From a virus: a stretch of 64,000 nucleotides of DNA. The first letter of the stretch is position 1. Each line of letters begins with the position of its first letter. The stretch is from positions 1-64,000 of IMG/VR virus record IMGVR_UViG_3300027714_000004, one strand, 5' to 3'. Made by a program: the position numbers and the translations under genes. The notes under the pieces are model-generated. The model had not been told where the DNA came from. It worked only from the letters and a program-made list of their open reading frames with translations, and did not search any database. Shown here piece by piece: positions 9,688-18,449 of the stretch.

Positions 9688-11193
9688 ATGGCAGACAACA
9701 ATTTGTTTAAAGCATTTGGATTTGAATTAAAGAGATCTAAAACAGCAAACAAGGAAGAAGACAAAGCAACTTCTATTGTCCCTAAAGTGGATGAGGATGG
9801 TGCTGGGTATGTCACTGCCTCTGGTTCTTACTTCGGTCAGTATGTTGACATGGAAGGAACTGGTGCGAAGGATAACCAAGAACTAATCAAAAAATATCGC
9901 GGTATGGCTGAACACCCAGAGTGTGACGCGGCAATCGAAGATATCATCAACGAGTCAATCGTTTCTTCTGAACTAGAAAGTTCGGTATCAATCAACTTAG
10001 ATAAAGTTGAAGCCTCAGACAAAATTAAAAAAACCATAACCGAAGAGTTTGATGGCGTTGTTGCTATGTTGAACTTCGAAGAGTATGGCCACGATATTTT
10101 CCGTTCATGGTATGTTGACGGAAGACTCTATCACCACCTAGTAGTAAACGAATCTAACATGAAAGCGGGTATCCAAGAAGTTCGTCCCGTTGATGCAACT
10201 AAGATTCGTAAGGTGAAGGAAGTTCAATACAAAAAAGACACTAAGACAGGTGCGAAGGTTGTTGATACAACTAACGACTTTTACATCTATCAAGAACGCG
10301 CTGGAGCAAACAACGGTGTTAAACTAACACCTGATTCTGTCTCCTATGTCACTTCAGGTCTTCTAGATAGTAGTAAGAAACGCGTACTATCGTATCTACA
10401 GAAGGCAATGAAACCTGTAAATCAATTACGTATGATGGAAGACTCTCTCGTAATCTATCGTATGGCTCGTGCACCAGAACGTCGAATCTTCTATATTGAC
10501 GTGGGTAACTTACCCAAAGGTAAAGCAGAGCAACATCTTAAAGACATCATGTCTCGTTACCGCAATAAGATTGTCTATGACGCAAACAGTGGTGAGATTA
10601 AAGATGGTCGCAAACACATGTCGATGCTCGAAGACTTCTGGTTACCTCGTCGAGAAGGTGGTCGTGGCACAGAGATAAGTACATTACCTGGCGGTGAGAA
10701 CTTAGGACAGATTGATGATATCATCTATTTTCAAAAGAAGTTATATCGGTCACTTAATGTTCCGTTGAACCGTCTAGAGCAAGAGTCACAGTTCTCTATA
10801 GGTCGTTCAACAGAAATCAATAGAGACGAAATAAAGTTCCAAAAGTTCATTGACCGTCTACGAGCAAAGTTCTCTCACCTGTTCTTGGGTATTCTCAAGA
10901 AGCAACTTATACTTAAAGGTATATGTACAGAGCAGGATTGGGAATCTTGGAAGAGTCAGCTCCAAGTAGATTATAGTAGAGACAACCACTTCTCTGAGAT
11001 GAAAGATGCAGAACTTCTGCGAGAACGTCTACAGACTATGGATCAAGTCTCTAGTTATGTCGGTGAATACTTCTCACGTGAGTGGGTAATGAAAAACGTA
11101 ATGATGTTTAATGATGCCGACATCGAAGAGATGTCAAAACAAGTTGAAGCCGAGAATGTTCAAGGCGGAGACGATGAAGAGGAAATTGAATAA
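9688..11193 (+). CDS. gp20: Portal protein gp20
   Basis: Dodecameric portal vertex protein, the channel for DNA and the nucleation point of the prohead. The 501-residue product has the conserved central region (LRMMEDSLVIYRMARAPERR at about 248-267, then IFYIDVGNLPKGKAEQ) and the DIIYFQKKLYRSLNVP stretch typical of T4-like portals. The C-terminus is very acidic (DDEEEIE). AAGAGGATATT provides the ribosome site. Its stop overlaps the next ATG by one base. Confidence 0.97.
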   Translation: MADNNLFKAFGFELKRSKTANKEEDKATSIVPKVDEDGAGYVTASGSYFGQYVDMEGTGAKDNQELIKKYRGMAEHPECDAAIEDIINESIVSSELESSVSINLDKVEASDKIKKTITEEFDGVVAMLNFEEYGHDIFRSWYVDGRLYHHLVVNESNMKAGIQEVRPVDATKIRKVKEVQYKKDTKTGAKVVDTTNDFYIYQERAGANNGVKLTPDSVSYVTSGLLDSSKKRVLSYLQKAMKPVNQLRMMEDSLVIYRMARAPERRIFYIDVGNLPKGKAEQHLKDIMSRYRNKIVYDANSGEIKDGRKHMSMLEDFWLPRREGGRGTEISTLPGGENLGQIDDIIYFQKKLYRSLNVPLNRLEQESQFSIGRSTEINRDEIKFQKFIDRLRAKFSHLFLGILKKQLILKGICTEQDWESWKSQLQVDYSRDNHFSEMKDAELLRERLQTMDQVSSYVGEYFSREWVMKNVMMFNDADIEEMSKQVEAENVQGGDDEEEIE

Positions 11194-11444
11194 TGAGTGA
11201 TTTAGATTTAGCAGTAGAAACCCCAACAATGGATTTTGTTAGTGCGTTACAGAGCGGAAACTTCAATGATGCAGAAGAGCTCTTCAAAGACATTCTAGGT
11301 GACAAAGTACAACAGTCTCTAGACGCAGAGAAGGTTTCTGTTGCAGACCAGATGTTCAATGGTGTTGAACCTGTGGAACTAGAAACAGAGATGGACGACG
11401 AAGAAGTAGACGCTATACTAGATACTGTCTCAGAAGACGAATAA
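11193..11444 (+). CDS. gp67: Prohead core protein, gp67-like
   Basis: Small acidic protein of 83 residues directly after the portal gene, where T4 encodes prohead core protein gp67. The first half (MDFVSALQSGNFNDAEELF, then KDILGDKVQQSLD) fits gp67-type proteins and the tail is almost all acidic. In T4 this internal scaffold component is cut up by gp21 during maturation. The call rests on position, size and composition plus weak sequence resemblance. Confidence 0.75.
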   Translation: MSDLDLAVETPTMDFVSALQSGNFNDAEELFKDILGDKVQQSLDAEKVSVADQMFNGVEPVELETEMDDEEVDAILDTVSEDE

Positions 11445-11451
11445 GAATCGG

Positions 11452-11475
11452 TATAAATACTTTTTTGTATAAATA
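11452..11475 (+). promoter_or_regulatory. Two tandem late promoters before prohead genes
   Basis: TATAAATA occurs at 11452-11459 and 11468-11475, 16 bp apart, in the gap before the GTG-started core gene and gp21. Confidence 0.8.
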
Positions 11476-11495
11476 CTCCTAAAAGGGGACTTATT

Positions 11496-11693
11496 GTGAA
11501 AAAATTCAGAGATTTGCGGGAAGCGAAAGATAAAGTAGTCTTTAATAAAAAGATGTCCGGATATCCTGTTGTTATCACAAAAACCGATAAAGGTTTTCAT
11601 CTAACTATAGATGGAGATTCGGTTGACGCATTTAAGTCACAGAAAGAAGCGGAAGTAACCGCGAAACAAGTCCTCAAAGACTTAGGAAAATAA
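11496..11693 (+). CDS. Small prohead core protein (gp68 position)
   Basis: The 65-residue product starts at a GTG with AAAAGGGG upstream. It sits exactly where T4 has gp68 (between gp67 and gp21), but sequence similarity is not clear. The N-terminus MKKFRDLREAK carries an LRE/A site of the gp21 protease type and resembles the head-targeting N-termini of other proteins in this window. The rest is a short beta-rich Lys-rich domain ending in a helix (KEAEVTAKQVLKDLG). A prohead internal protein is the likely role, by position. Confidence 0.7.
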   Translation: MKKFRDLREAKDKVVFNKKMSGYPVVITKTDKGFHLTIDGDSVDAFKSQKEAEVTAKQVLKDLGK

Positions 11694-11694
11694 A

Positions 11695-12354
11695 ATGAAA
11701 CTGATTAGCGAATACGTAGAGAACGATGTACAATGCATTGTAGAAGCCAAAGATAATGGTGAGAAGAGTTACGTTATTGAAGGTGTATTTGCACAAGCAG
11801 ATCAAAAGAATAGAAACGGACGTATTTACCCAAGAGCCATTATGGAGTCTGCGGTAAATAAATATGTTGAAGACCAAGTTAGCAAGAAACGCGCCGTGGG
11901 TGAATTGAATCATCCTGAAGGCCCTACAGTTAACTTGGATAAAGTTTCTCACCTCATCACTGACCTTAGATTAGAAGGCAATGATGTGGTAGGAAGGGCA
12001 CAAATATTAGATACTCCTATGGGTAAGATCGTAAAAGGTCTCTTAGAAGGTGGTGTTCAATTAGGCGTGTCAACTCGTGGTATGGGAAGTCTTGAGACAA
12101 GAAATGGCGTAAACTACGTCAAAGAAGACTTTATTCTTAGTACAATTGATATTGTGCAAGATCCAAGTGCACCTGAAGCTTTCGTTAATGGGATTATGGA
12201 AGGTGTAGACTGGGTATGGAATAATGGAATTTTACAACCTCAAGTCATTGAAGAGATAGAGACTGAAATCAAACAAGCAACTGAAGCACATCGTCCAGAA
12301 GTGCAGATTCGTGAGTTTAAGAATTTCCTCTCGTTAATCAAATCTAAACTATAA
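11695..12354 (+). CDS. gp21: Prohead core protease gp21
   Basis: Serine protease of the herpes-assemblin-like fold that cleaves scaffold, capsid and internal head proteins after [LI]-x-E. Catalytic candidates are His in GELNHPEGP (about residue 73) and Ser in LGVSTRGMGS (about 126), spaced as in the family. Length 219 matches T4 gp21 (212). An IVE/A sequence near residue 18 may be a self-cleavage site. It lies between the core protein and scaffold genes as in T4. Confidence 0.95.
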   Translation: MKLISEYVENDVQCIVEAKDNGEKSYVIEGVFAQADQKNRNGRIYPRAIMESAVNKYVEDQVSKKRAVGELNHPEGPTVNLDKVSHLITDLRLEGNDVVGRAQILDTPMGKIVKGLLEGGVQLGVSTRGMGSLETRNGVNYVKEDFILSTIDIVQDPSAPEAFVNGIMEGVDWVWNNGILQPQVIEEIETEIKQATEAHRPEVQIREFKNFLSLIKSKL

Positions 12355-12363
12355 GGAGTCACT

Positions 12364-13410
12364 ATGACTGATTTAAATAAGACAGACAGTGAAATCCGCG
12401 ATACAGATGTTGAAACTAACGAAATCGTGGAGGGAACTCTCGAAGAAGCAAAAGCCCCTGCAGCTACAGGCGTAACGACAGACGGACAAGAAGTATCAGA
12501 GCCAGAGTCAATCGCATCAGTAGACAAAGCGGCAAAATCTACTTCTAAGGCGACACTACCTAAAACTAAAGCTGGTATGATCAATGCGATGTATCAGAAA
12601 ATGAACAAGATGAAGAAAGAAGATCTAACTTCTTCTTATTCAAAAATGTTCGAAGGTATTGACCTAGAAGACTATGTTGCAGAACAAACTGATTCTCAGT
12701 CTGAACTTGCGGCAATCGTTGAAGGCGAAGCAACTCTATCTGAAGAGTTCAAAGAAAAGACATCACTAATTTTTGAAGCAGCTGTTAAGTCAAAGTTGTC
12801 CGAAGAAGTTACTCGTCTTGAAGAGCAGTATTCAGAAGAACTTGCTGAAGAAGTATCTTCAATTAAAACCGACTTGGTAGGTAAGGTAGATTCTTACCTA
12901 AACTATGTAGTTGAATCTTGGATGGAAGAGAACAAGTTAGCGATCCACTCCGGTCTACGTACCGAAATCGCTGAAGGGTTCATGGACAAGATGAAGGATC
13001 TATTCGTAGAGTCTTACATCGACGTTCCAGAGTCTAAGGTAGACCTAGTTGACGAATTAGCATTGCAAGTAGAAGAGTTAGAAGAAAAACTAAACTCAAC
13101 TACTGGTGACGCAATTTCACTTGCTGAAGAACTAGAAACTTACAAGCGTGATTCAATCATCGCTGAAGCTTCTCGTGGATTAGCAGACACACAAGCCGAA
13201 AAGTTAAAAGGACTTCTCGAAACAGTTGAATTTGAAAGTGAAGAGACATTCACTGCAAAAGTAACTACTGTTAAAGAGTCATACTTTTCAAAAGAAATCC
13301 CTGAGCAACTCGAAGAATCAGCCGTCACAGACGATGCTGAAGAAGAAATCGAAGTATCTTCTATGATGGAAGGTTACATCTCTGCTCTAAGAAAAACCTC
13401 TAAGAAATAA
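12364..13410 (+). CDS. gp22: Prohead scaffold protein gp22
   Basis: Major scaffold of the prohead core, degraded by gp21 before packaging. The 348-residue product is highly charged and almost wholly helical, with long Glu/Lys-rich coiled-coil segments. Candidate gp21 sites are present, e.g. IVE/G and LEE/A within the first 30 residues. It is longer than T4 gp22 (269). The position between gp21 and gp23 is canonical, and a good ribosome site (AAGGAG) precedes the ATG. Confidence 0.93.
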   Translation: MTDLNKTDSEIRDTDVETNEIVEGTLEEAKAPAATGVTTDGQEVSEPESIASVDKAAKSTSKATLPKTKAGMINAMYQKMNKMKKEDLTSSYSKMFEGIDLEDYVAEQTDSQSELAAIVEGEATLSEEFKEKTSLIFEAAVKSKLSEEVTRLEEQYSEELAEEVSSIKTDLVGKVDSYLNYVVESWMEENKLAIHSGLRTEIAEGFMDKMKDLFVESYIDVPESKVDLVDELALQVEELEEKLNSTTGDAISLAEELETYKRDSIIAEASRGLADTQAEKLKGLLETVEFESEETFTAKVTTVKESYFSKEIPEQLEESAVTDDAEEEIEVSSMMEGYISALRKTSKK

Positions 13411-13422
13411 GGAATCTAAAAA

Positions 13423-14730
13423 ATGAATAATTCATACGACACATTGATTGAAAAATGGTCTCCAGTACTAAACGAAGAATCAGCTGGTAAGATCACAGAT
13501 CATCACCGTAAAGCAGTTACTGCTGCTATCCTAGAAAACCAAGAACGCGCAATGATCGAAGAACGCGCTGCTTCACAGGGTTTCCTAGCAGAATCTCCAA
13601 CTAACGCAACTGGTTCTGCCGTTGCTAACTGGGATCCAGTTTTGATCTCTCTAGTACGCCGTGCAATGCCTAACCTAATGGCATATGACGTATGTGGCGT
13701 TCAGCCAATGTCAGGCCCAACTGGTCTTATCTTTGCAATGAAAGCAAAGTATACTTCACAGACTGGTGATGAAGCACTATTCAACGAAGCAAACTCTGCA
13801 TTCTCTGGTACTGGTACACAAACTGCTGAATCATCAGGTATGTCTGGATTCGACGAGGCCACTGGTCTTGGTCGTGAGCTAGATGCTGCTGGTCGTCCAA
13901 TCGCTACTTCAGCTGCTGAAGCACTCGGTGAAGCTGGTGGTACTGACTTCGCAGAAATGGGTTTCTCAATCGAGAAGCAATCTGTTGTTGCTAAGTCACG
14001 TGCACTTAAAGCAGAATACTCTCTAGAACTTGCACAAGATCTTAAAGCAATCCACGGCCTTGACGCAGAAACAGAATTGGCAAACATCTTGTCAACTGAG
14101 ATCCTAGCAGAAATCAACCGCGAAGTAATTCGTACAGTTAACACTCAGGCAGTTCTAGGTGCTCAACAAGCATCAATCGCGAACGCTGGTGTTTTCGATC
14201 TAACTTCAGACGCAGACGGACGTTGGTCAGCAGAGAAGTTCAAGGGTCTAGTAATTCAATTGGATCGTGAAGCGAACGAAATTGCTAAGACAACTCGTCG
14301 TGGTAAGGGTAACATCGTAATCTGTTCATCAGACGTTGCTACTGCACTTGCTGCTTCTGGTCAGTTGGACTATCAAGTAGGCGCTGGTCTACAGGTAGAC
14401 GATACTGGTAATACTTTTGCTGGTACTCTAAACGGTCGTATGAAAGTCTATATCGATCCATACGCCTCAATCGACTACTGTACTGTTGGTTATAAGGGTT
14501 CTAACGCTTATGACGCAGGTGTGTTCTACTGCCCATATGTTCCATTACAAATGGTTAAGGCAGTATCTGAAGATACTTTCCAGCCTAAGATTGGTTTCAA
14601 GACGCGTTACGGAATGGCTGCAAACCCATTCGTTACTAGCGCTAATGCTAATCAGGATATCTCATCGAGCAAGGGCGTTAACACTTACTACCGCATCTTC
14701 CGTGTCGATAACCTAATGGTTACTGTATAA
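13423..14730 (+). CDS. gp23: Major capsid protein gp23
   Basis: Major head subunit of the HK97 fold. The 435-residue product has the conserved start of the mature region (NWDPVLISLVRRAMPNLMA, then YDVCGVQPMSGPTGLIFAM), diagnostic for T4-type gp23. A predicted gp21 cleavage is GFLAE/S after Glu57, which would remove the targeting peptide as in T4. It is shorter than T4 gp23 (521), as in other marine members. Folding in T4 needs gp31 with GroEL; a GroES homologue is encoded at 47.8 kb. Followed by a terminator. Confidence 0.98.
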   Translation: MNNSYDTLIEKWSPVLNEESAGKITDHHRKAVTAAILENQERAMIEERAASQGFLAESPTNATGSAVANWDPVLISLVRRAMPNLMAYDVCGVQPMSGPTGLIFAMKAKYTSQTGDEALFNEANSAFSGTGTQTAESSGMSGFDEATGLGRELDAAGRPIATSAAEALGEAGGTDFAEMGFSIEKQSVVAKSRALKAEYSLELAQDLKAIHGLDAETELANILSTEILAEINREVIRTVNTQAVLGAQQASIANAGVFDLTSDADGRWSAEKFKGLVIQLDREANEIAKTTRRGKGNIVICSSDVATALAASGQLDYQVGAGLQVDDTGNTFAGTLNGRMKVYIDPYASIDYCTVGYKGSNAYDAGVFYCPYVPLQMVKAVSEDTFQPKIGFKTRYGMAANPFVTSANANQDISSSKGVNTYYRIFRVDNLMVTV

Positions 14731-14747
14731 GATACATAAAAAATAGA

Positions 14748-14763
14748 ACTAGGTATACCTAGT
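14748..14763. repeat. 16-bp perfect palindrome after gp23
   Basis: ACTAGGTATACCTAGT is a perfect inverted repeat between the gp23 stop and the terminator. It could be part of the transcript end structure or a protein site. Function unknown. Confidence 0.6.
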
Positions 14764-14771
14764 CGTTTTAA

Positions 14772-14797
14772 GGGACTCTTCGGAGTCCCTTTTTTTA
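14772..14797 (+). terminator. Intrinsic terminator after gp23
   Basis: A perfect GGGACTC/GAGTCCC stem with a TTCG loop is followed by seven T residues. Confidence 0.95.
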
Positions 14798-14801
14798 TGC
14801 A

Positions 14802-14809
14802 TATAAATA
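14802..14809 (+). promoter_or_regulatory. Late promoter before lipoprotein gene
   Basis: TATAAATA begins 4 bp after the gp23 terminator T-run and gives a leader of roughly 85 nt to the lipoprotein start. Confidence 0.8.
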
Positions 14810-14902
14810 ACTACATGGAAGATGTTCTGTGTATCAAGTGATACGCACTCTAACCGTGAGACATGGAACCCACAACCGGAAGTACTTAATAAGGAGAGAC
14901 CT

Positions 14903-15112
14903 ATGCGCATTCTAATGATTGCAGCGATGGTACTTCTGTCTGCCTGTTCTACAGTCGATGCAACAATTGACGGAACGGGAGGTATCATCAAAGGTGTCGG
15001 TTCTGATGTCTTTGGTGTGACCGCAGGTGTCCTTGACGTAACATCTAACCTCATTAAAGATGTTGCTGTAAAAACTGGCACTGACGCGACAGCACCCGAA
15101 GAAACAAAGTAA
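14903..15112 (+). CDS. Small phage lipoprotein
   Basis: A 69-residue protein starting at the ATG after a strong AAGGAGAG site; an earlier in-frame ATG (14822) lacks one. A signal peptide (MRILMIAAMVLLSAC) ends in lipobox LSAC with Cys15 as the lipidation site. The mature part is small, Gly/Val/Thr-rich (IDGTGGIIKGVGSDVFGVT) and resembles glycine-zipper bacterial lipoproteins. It has its own late promoter after gp23. Superinfection exclusion, lysis (outer-membrane spanin-like) or envelope modification are possible; sequence does not decide. Confidence 0.8.
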   Translation: MRILMIAAMVLLSACSTVDATIDGTGGIIKGVGSDVFGVTAGVLDVTSNLIKDVAVKTGTDATAPEETK

Positions 15113-15151
15113 GTAAGGAGTTCGATGGCCATGGATGGCACTTATTACCCG

Positions 15152-15159
15152 TATAAATA
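15152..15159 (+). promoter_or_regulatory. Late promoter before tube-fold gene
   Basis: TATAAATA occurs 22 bp upstream of the ATG at 15181, in a short gap after the lipoprotein gene. Confidence 0.75.
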
Positions 15160-15180
15160 CAGTGAACCAGAGGATATATC

Positions 15181-15648
15181 ATGGCAATAACTGAAAACAA
15201 GAATTTTTTACAACCTACCGGATTCCGCGTCATTGTAGAACGCGAGCACTATGGTAACTTAGAATTCTTCGCACAGACAGTTCAACATCCCGGCACAACA
15301 GTTTCTGCCGCAGAGGTTTCTAATCCTAGACTCCAATCTGGACTACCAGTAGCTGGCGACTCTATAAACTACGGGGAACTGTCACTCAGTCTAATTCTAG
15401 ACGAAGACTTAACTGCATACAAAGAAGTTCAGAAATGGTTGGAAGACGGGGTCTTCACCGAAGAATCTCCGTACCATGATATAACTGTCATAGTCCTAAC
15501 AAGCCATAATAACTTTTGTGCGAAGATCCAGTATAAGAACTGCATACCTACACAGTTGGGTGCAATTGAATTTGCATCAACAACAGGTGATGTTACGTAT
15601 ATTAACTTTGATGCTACCTTTAGATTTAGTGAATTCATCATATCATGA
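15181..15648 (+). CDS. Tail tube-fold virion protein
   Basis: The 155-residue product shares the layout of gp19-type tube proteins: an N-terminal strand with NFLQPTGFRVIVERE, a loop EFFAQTVQHPGTTVSAAEV, a second strand AGDSINYGELSLSLILDED, and a C-terminal strand pair. Similar proteins occur in marine T4-like phages. In T4 the tube fold is also used by gp48 and gp54 at the baseplate, so a tube-initiator or end-ring role is plausible. It has its own late promoter and overlaps the next gene by four bases. Confidence 0.6.
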   Translation: MAITENKNFLQPTGFRVIVEREHYGNLEFFAQTVQHPGTTVSAAEVSNPRLQSGLPVAGDSINYGELSLSLILDEDLTAYKEVQKWLEDGVFTEESPYHDITVIVLTSHNNFCAKIQYKNCIPTQLGAIEFASTTGDVTYINFDATFRFSEFIIS

Positions 15649-16292
15649 GTCTAAGCAAGTTTACCATCAAGAATAAAAATGTTCTGAATATTCTTGAGGA
15701 CTTTCGATATACTTACCGAGAGTTGTATCAACCAGAGATTACCAACAACTGCCTATTCACTGAAATGAAAGGTATGGGGGATCACTATACGGGTGAAGAT
15801 GAGATGCACCGTATTATTGATATGGGTGAAGATCACGATGGATCCGCTTCGAATTCATTTTGCTATGCTATAAAACCTTCTCATTATAATGGTACTCACC
15901 CAGAAGAATATGCTAAGACTTGGCATAATTTAAACAATGGGTTGACCGAGGAGTTGGGTGTTCATAATAGTGCACTATCAACCCTATACCCATCTGGTGG
16001 ATTTATCGGTTGGCATAATAATGCAAATGCCTCTGCATACAACCTAATATTTACTTGGTCAGAGCATGGTGATGGTTGGTTTAAGTACGTAGACCCAAAG
16101 ACTCAAGAGGTGGTGACCATTCAAGACGATAAAGGATGGAACCTCAAGGCCGGTCATTTTGGTGAATATGGGTCTGGAGATGTTGTGTATCACTCCGCAA
16201 AGACTAATTGCTACCGGATGACCCTCAGTTATGTTCTAGGGCATGACGAAGATTATTGGAAAGATTGTATTGATTTTATAACAAATCCGTGA
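15645..16292 (+). CDS. 2OG-Fe(II) oxygenase-like protein, H-x-N variant
   Basis: A double-stranded beta-helix oxygenase of the prolyl-4-hydroxylase-like type. The metal motif is GWHNNANAS, with H124 but Asn126 where the family normally has Asp. The distal ligand is H183 (VVYHSAKT) and the 2-oxoglutarate-binding basic residue is R191 (CYRMTLSY). A paralogue at 39987 keeps the same H-x-N. The substrate is unknown; marine phages often carry such genes, and head, tail or nucleic-acid modification are all possible. Starts within the end of the tube-fold gene (ATGA overlap). Confidence 0.75.
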   Translation: MSLSKFTIKNKNVLNILEDFRYTYRELYQPEITNNCLFTEMKGMGDHYTGEDEMHRIIDMGEDHDGSASNSFCYAIKPSHYNGTHPEEYAKTWHNLNNGLTEELGVHNSALSTLYPSGGFIGWHNNANASAYNLIFTWSEHGDGWFKYVDPKTQEVVTIQDDKGWNLKAGHFGEYGSGDVVYHSAKTNCYRMTLSYVLGHDEDYWKDCIDFITNP

Positions 16293-16298
16293 TATAAT
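16270..16298 (+). promoter_or_regulatory. Early-type promoter for uvsY
   Basis: TTGATT and TATAAT with 17 bp spacing, partly inside the oxygenase gene and 37 bp before the uvsY start. Confidence 0.65.
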
Positions 16299-16334
16299 GA
16301 ACATATAAGTACTACTTGAATTGAAGGATATTTT

Positions 16335-16781
16335 ATGATTGATTTGGACTCCGTTCTTAAAGAATGGCAGGAAGACTGTCCCATCTCCCAACATCAGTTG
16401 GATGAGGTGTCTAGACAAACCCCATCATTACACGCAAAATACTTGCAGTATCTGGCACTCGCCAAGTTGCAACTCAAACGTTCTGAAAACATCCAGAAGA
16501 CGTTACTCAAACAAAAGTTCTTATACTACAACGGAAAGATGTCTCAAGAAGAGGTCTTAGCGACTGGGTGGGATTTAGACCCATTCAATGGTCTGCGCAT
16601 GTTGAAGGGTGAAATGGAATACTACTATGATGCTGATCCTGAGATTCAGAAATCTGAAGAGAAGGTAATCTATCACAAAACACTTATCGATACCCTGACT
16701 AATATAGTCGACACTCTGAAGTGGAGACACCAGACAATTAGAAACATGATATCGTGGCGTCAGTTCGAAGCCGGTGGTTAA
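16335..16781 (+). CDS. uvsY: Recombination mediator UvsY
   Basis: Loads UvsX recombinase on gp32-covered single-stranded DNA. The 148-residue product resembles T4 UvsY (137) along its length: helical Lys-rich centre (LQLKRSENIQKTLLKQKFLY), a YYNGK segment, and the C-terminal signature HQTIRNMISWRQFEAGG, which parallels the T4 ending MRAFEAGK. A promoter lies just upstream. Next come a small gene and uvsW, the T4 neighbourhood in reverse order. Confidence 0.93.
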   Translation: MIDLDSVLKEWQEDCPISQHQLDEVSRQTPSLHAKYLQYLALAKLQLKRSENIQKTLLKQKFLYYNGKMSQEEVLATGWDLDPFNGLRMLKGEMEYYYDADPEIQKSEEKVIYHKTLIDTLTNIVDTLKWRHQTIRNMISWRQFEAGG

Positions 16782-16825
16782 GGAACATATAAGTATATCT
16801 ATAAAGGTAAGACGGTGATATTGAA

Positions 16826-16978
16826 ATGTATGATGAACAGGATCTAAAGAAAGCAGAACAACTGCATTTTCTAGGACATAAAATTGATATAGAAGTTATT
16901 GAGTTAGCAAAGATTATTTATGAGCGTAGACAACAAGATTCGAATCAGGATGGTCAACCACAGTTACTTCGCGGTTGA
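16826..16978 (+). CDS. Small protein between uvsY and uvsW
   Basis: A 50-residue frame (MYDEQDLKKAEQLHFLGH, then IDIEVIELAKIIYERRQQ) with no clear family. It is predicted helical and charged. It overlaps uvsW by 59 bp in another frame. T4 has small genes (uvsY.-1, uvsY.-2) at the same place. A weak ribosome site makes the start less certain. Translation might be coupled to uvsW. Confidence 0.5.
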   Translation: MYDEQDLKKAEQLHFLGHKIDIEVIELAKIIYERRQQDSNQDGQPQLLRG

Positions 16979-18449
16979 AGCACATCCAGCACAGGAACAG
17001 GAGTTAAGAGAATACTTTTCTTTCTTCGTGCCTGGCTATAAGTTTATGCCCGCTTTCAAGTCTCGACACTGGGACGGTAAGGTTAAACTTTATAACATGG
17101 TTTCGAAACAAATGAATGTGGGTCTGTATACTCACCTTCGTCGTTTCTGTGCAGATCGTTTTTATCAATTAGAGATACTTGAACATGAGGTGTACGGAAT
17201 ACCCTCGTTTAAGGAAGATATCGACCACCCCGCTCTAATTGACTTCTTGTCGGTTTTGGACGTTCCTTTCAAACCTAGAGACTATCAATACAAGGCTATC
17301 GCGCATGGAGTCGAGAACAGACGATGTCTTCTGTTGAGTCCTACGGGTAGTGGTAAGTCTTTCATTATATACAATCTTCTCCGGTATTGCTATGAAGTGA
17401 CCGAAGGGAAGATATTGGTCATTGTCCCAACCACCTCTCTGGTTGAACAGATGTACAAAGACTTTTCCGACTACGGTTATGACGTGGATGAGTTCTGTCA
17501 TAAGATCTACTCTGGTAAGGAGAAGGTTACTGATAAGAGGGTTATCATCTCTACATGGCAGTCAATCTATAAGTTTGGTAAAGAGTGGTTCGAACAGTTC
17601 AACACAGTCTTTGGAGATGAAGTACATCTTTTCAAAGCAAAGTCTCTCTCTGGTATGATGGACAAGTGTACAGAAGCACAGTATAGATTTGGTCTTACTG
17701 GTACGCTTGACGGTACTGAGACTAACAAGTTGGTACTAGAAGGTTTATTCGGGCCTACGTTTACGGTGACACGCACCGTGGAATTGCAGAAAGCTAAACA
17801 GCTTGCAGAATTAGACATATCAATTCTGCTGTTAAGGTATCATAGTGATATCTGTAATATGATGAGGGATAAAAACTATCAAGAGGAACTTGATTATATC
17901 GTCACATATGAACCACGTAATAAGTTTATAAGTAAGATAGCAATAGATCAAACGGGTAATACTTTAGTTATGTTTCAGTTTGTTGAGAAGCACGGTAAGG
18001 TGTTATATGAGATGATCAAGTCTATGGCAGCTGAGGGACGTAAGGTGTTTTATGTTTCTGGTGAGGTAGACGCTACTGATCGCGAACGTATACGAGGTAT
18101 CGTAGAAAAAGAACATGACTCTATTATTGTTGCTTCTCTTGGGACTTTCAGCACTGGCATCAACATCCGCAACTTGCACAATATTGTATTTGCGACTCCA
18201 TCCAAATCTCAAGTTAAAGTCCTCCAATCAGTTGGGCGTGGTCTGCGCCAGTCTGATGATGGTAGGACTACTAAGCTTATTGATATCGCTGATGATCTCC
18301 ATGTCAACTCTCATAAGAATTTTACTCTGAGACATAGCGCCGAAAGGATTAAGATATATACTAAGGAAGGATTTAATTATAAAGTATATCCTATCGACCT
18401 AAAACCTATATTATCAAAGGATACTGATACAAATGAGTACTTCGATTAG
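16920..18449 (+). CDS. uvsW: Recombination helicase UvsW
   Basis: SF2 helicase that unwinds R-loops and branched DNA, moving T4 from origin-dependent to recombination-dependent replication. The N-terminal about 100 residues form the UvsW substrate-binding domain (SRHWDGKVKLYN). Walker A is SPTGSGKS (about 140-147), the DExH-type box is GDEVH (about 232), and motif VI is QSVGRGLRQ (about 434-442). The 509-residue length matches T4. The 3' end overlaps the next gene. Confidence 0.95.
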   Translation: MSVDNKIRIRMVNHSYFAVEAHPAQEQELREYFSFFVPGYKFMPAFKSRHWDGKVKLYNMVSKQMNVGLYTHLRRFCADRFYQLEILEHEVYGIPSFKEDIDHPALIDFLSVLDVPFKPRDYQYKAIAHGVENRRCLLLSPTGSGKSFIIYNLLRYCYEVTEGKILVIVPTTSLVEQMYKDFSDYGYDVDEFCHKIYSGKEKVTDKRVIISTWQSIYKFGKEWFEQFNTVFGDEVHLFKAKSLSGMMDKCTEAQYRFGLTGTLDGTETNKLVLEGLFGPTFTVTRTVELQKAKQLAELDISILLLRYHSDICNMMRDKNYQEELDYIVTYEPRNKFISKIAIDQTGNTLVMFQFVEKHGKVLYEMIKSMAAEGRKVFYVSGEVDATDRERIRGIVEKEHDSIIVASLGTFSTGINIRNLHNIVFATPSKSQVKVLQSVGRGLRQSDDGRTTKLIDIADDLHVNSHKNFTLRHSAERIKIYTKEGFNYKVYPIDLKPILSKDTDTNEYFD

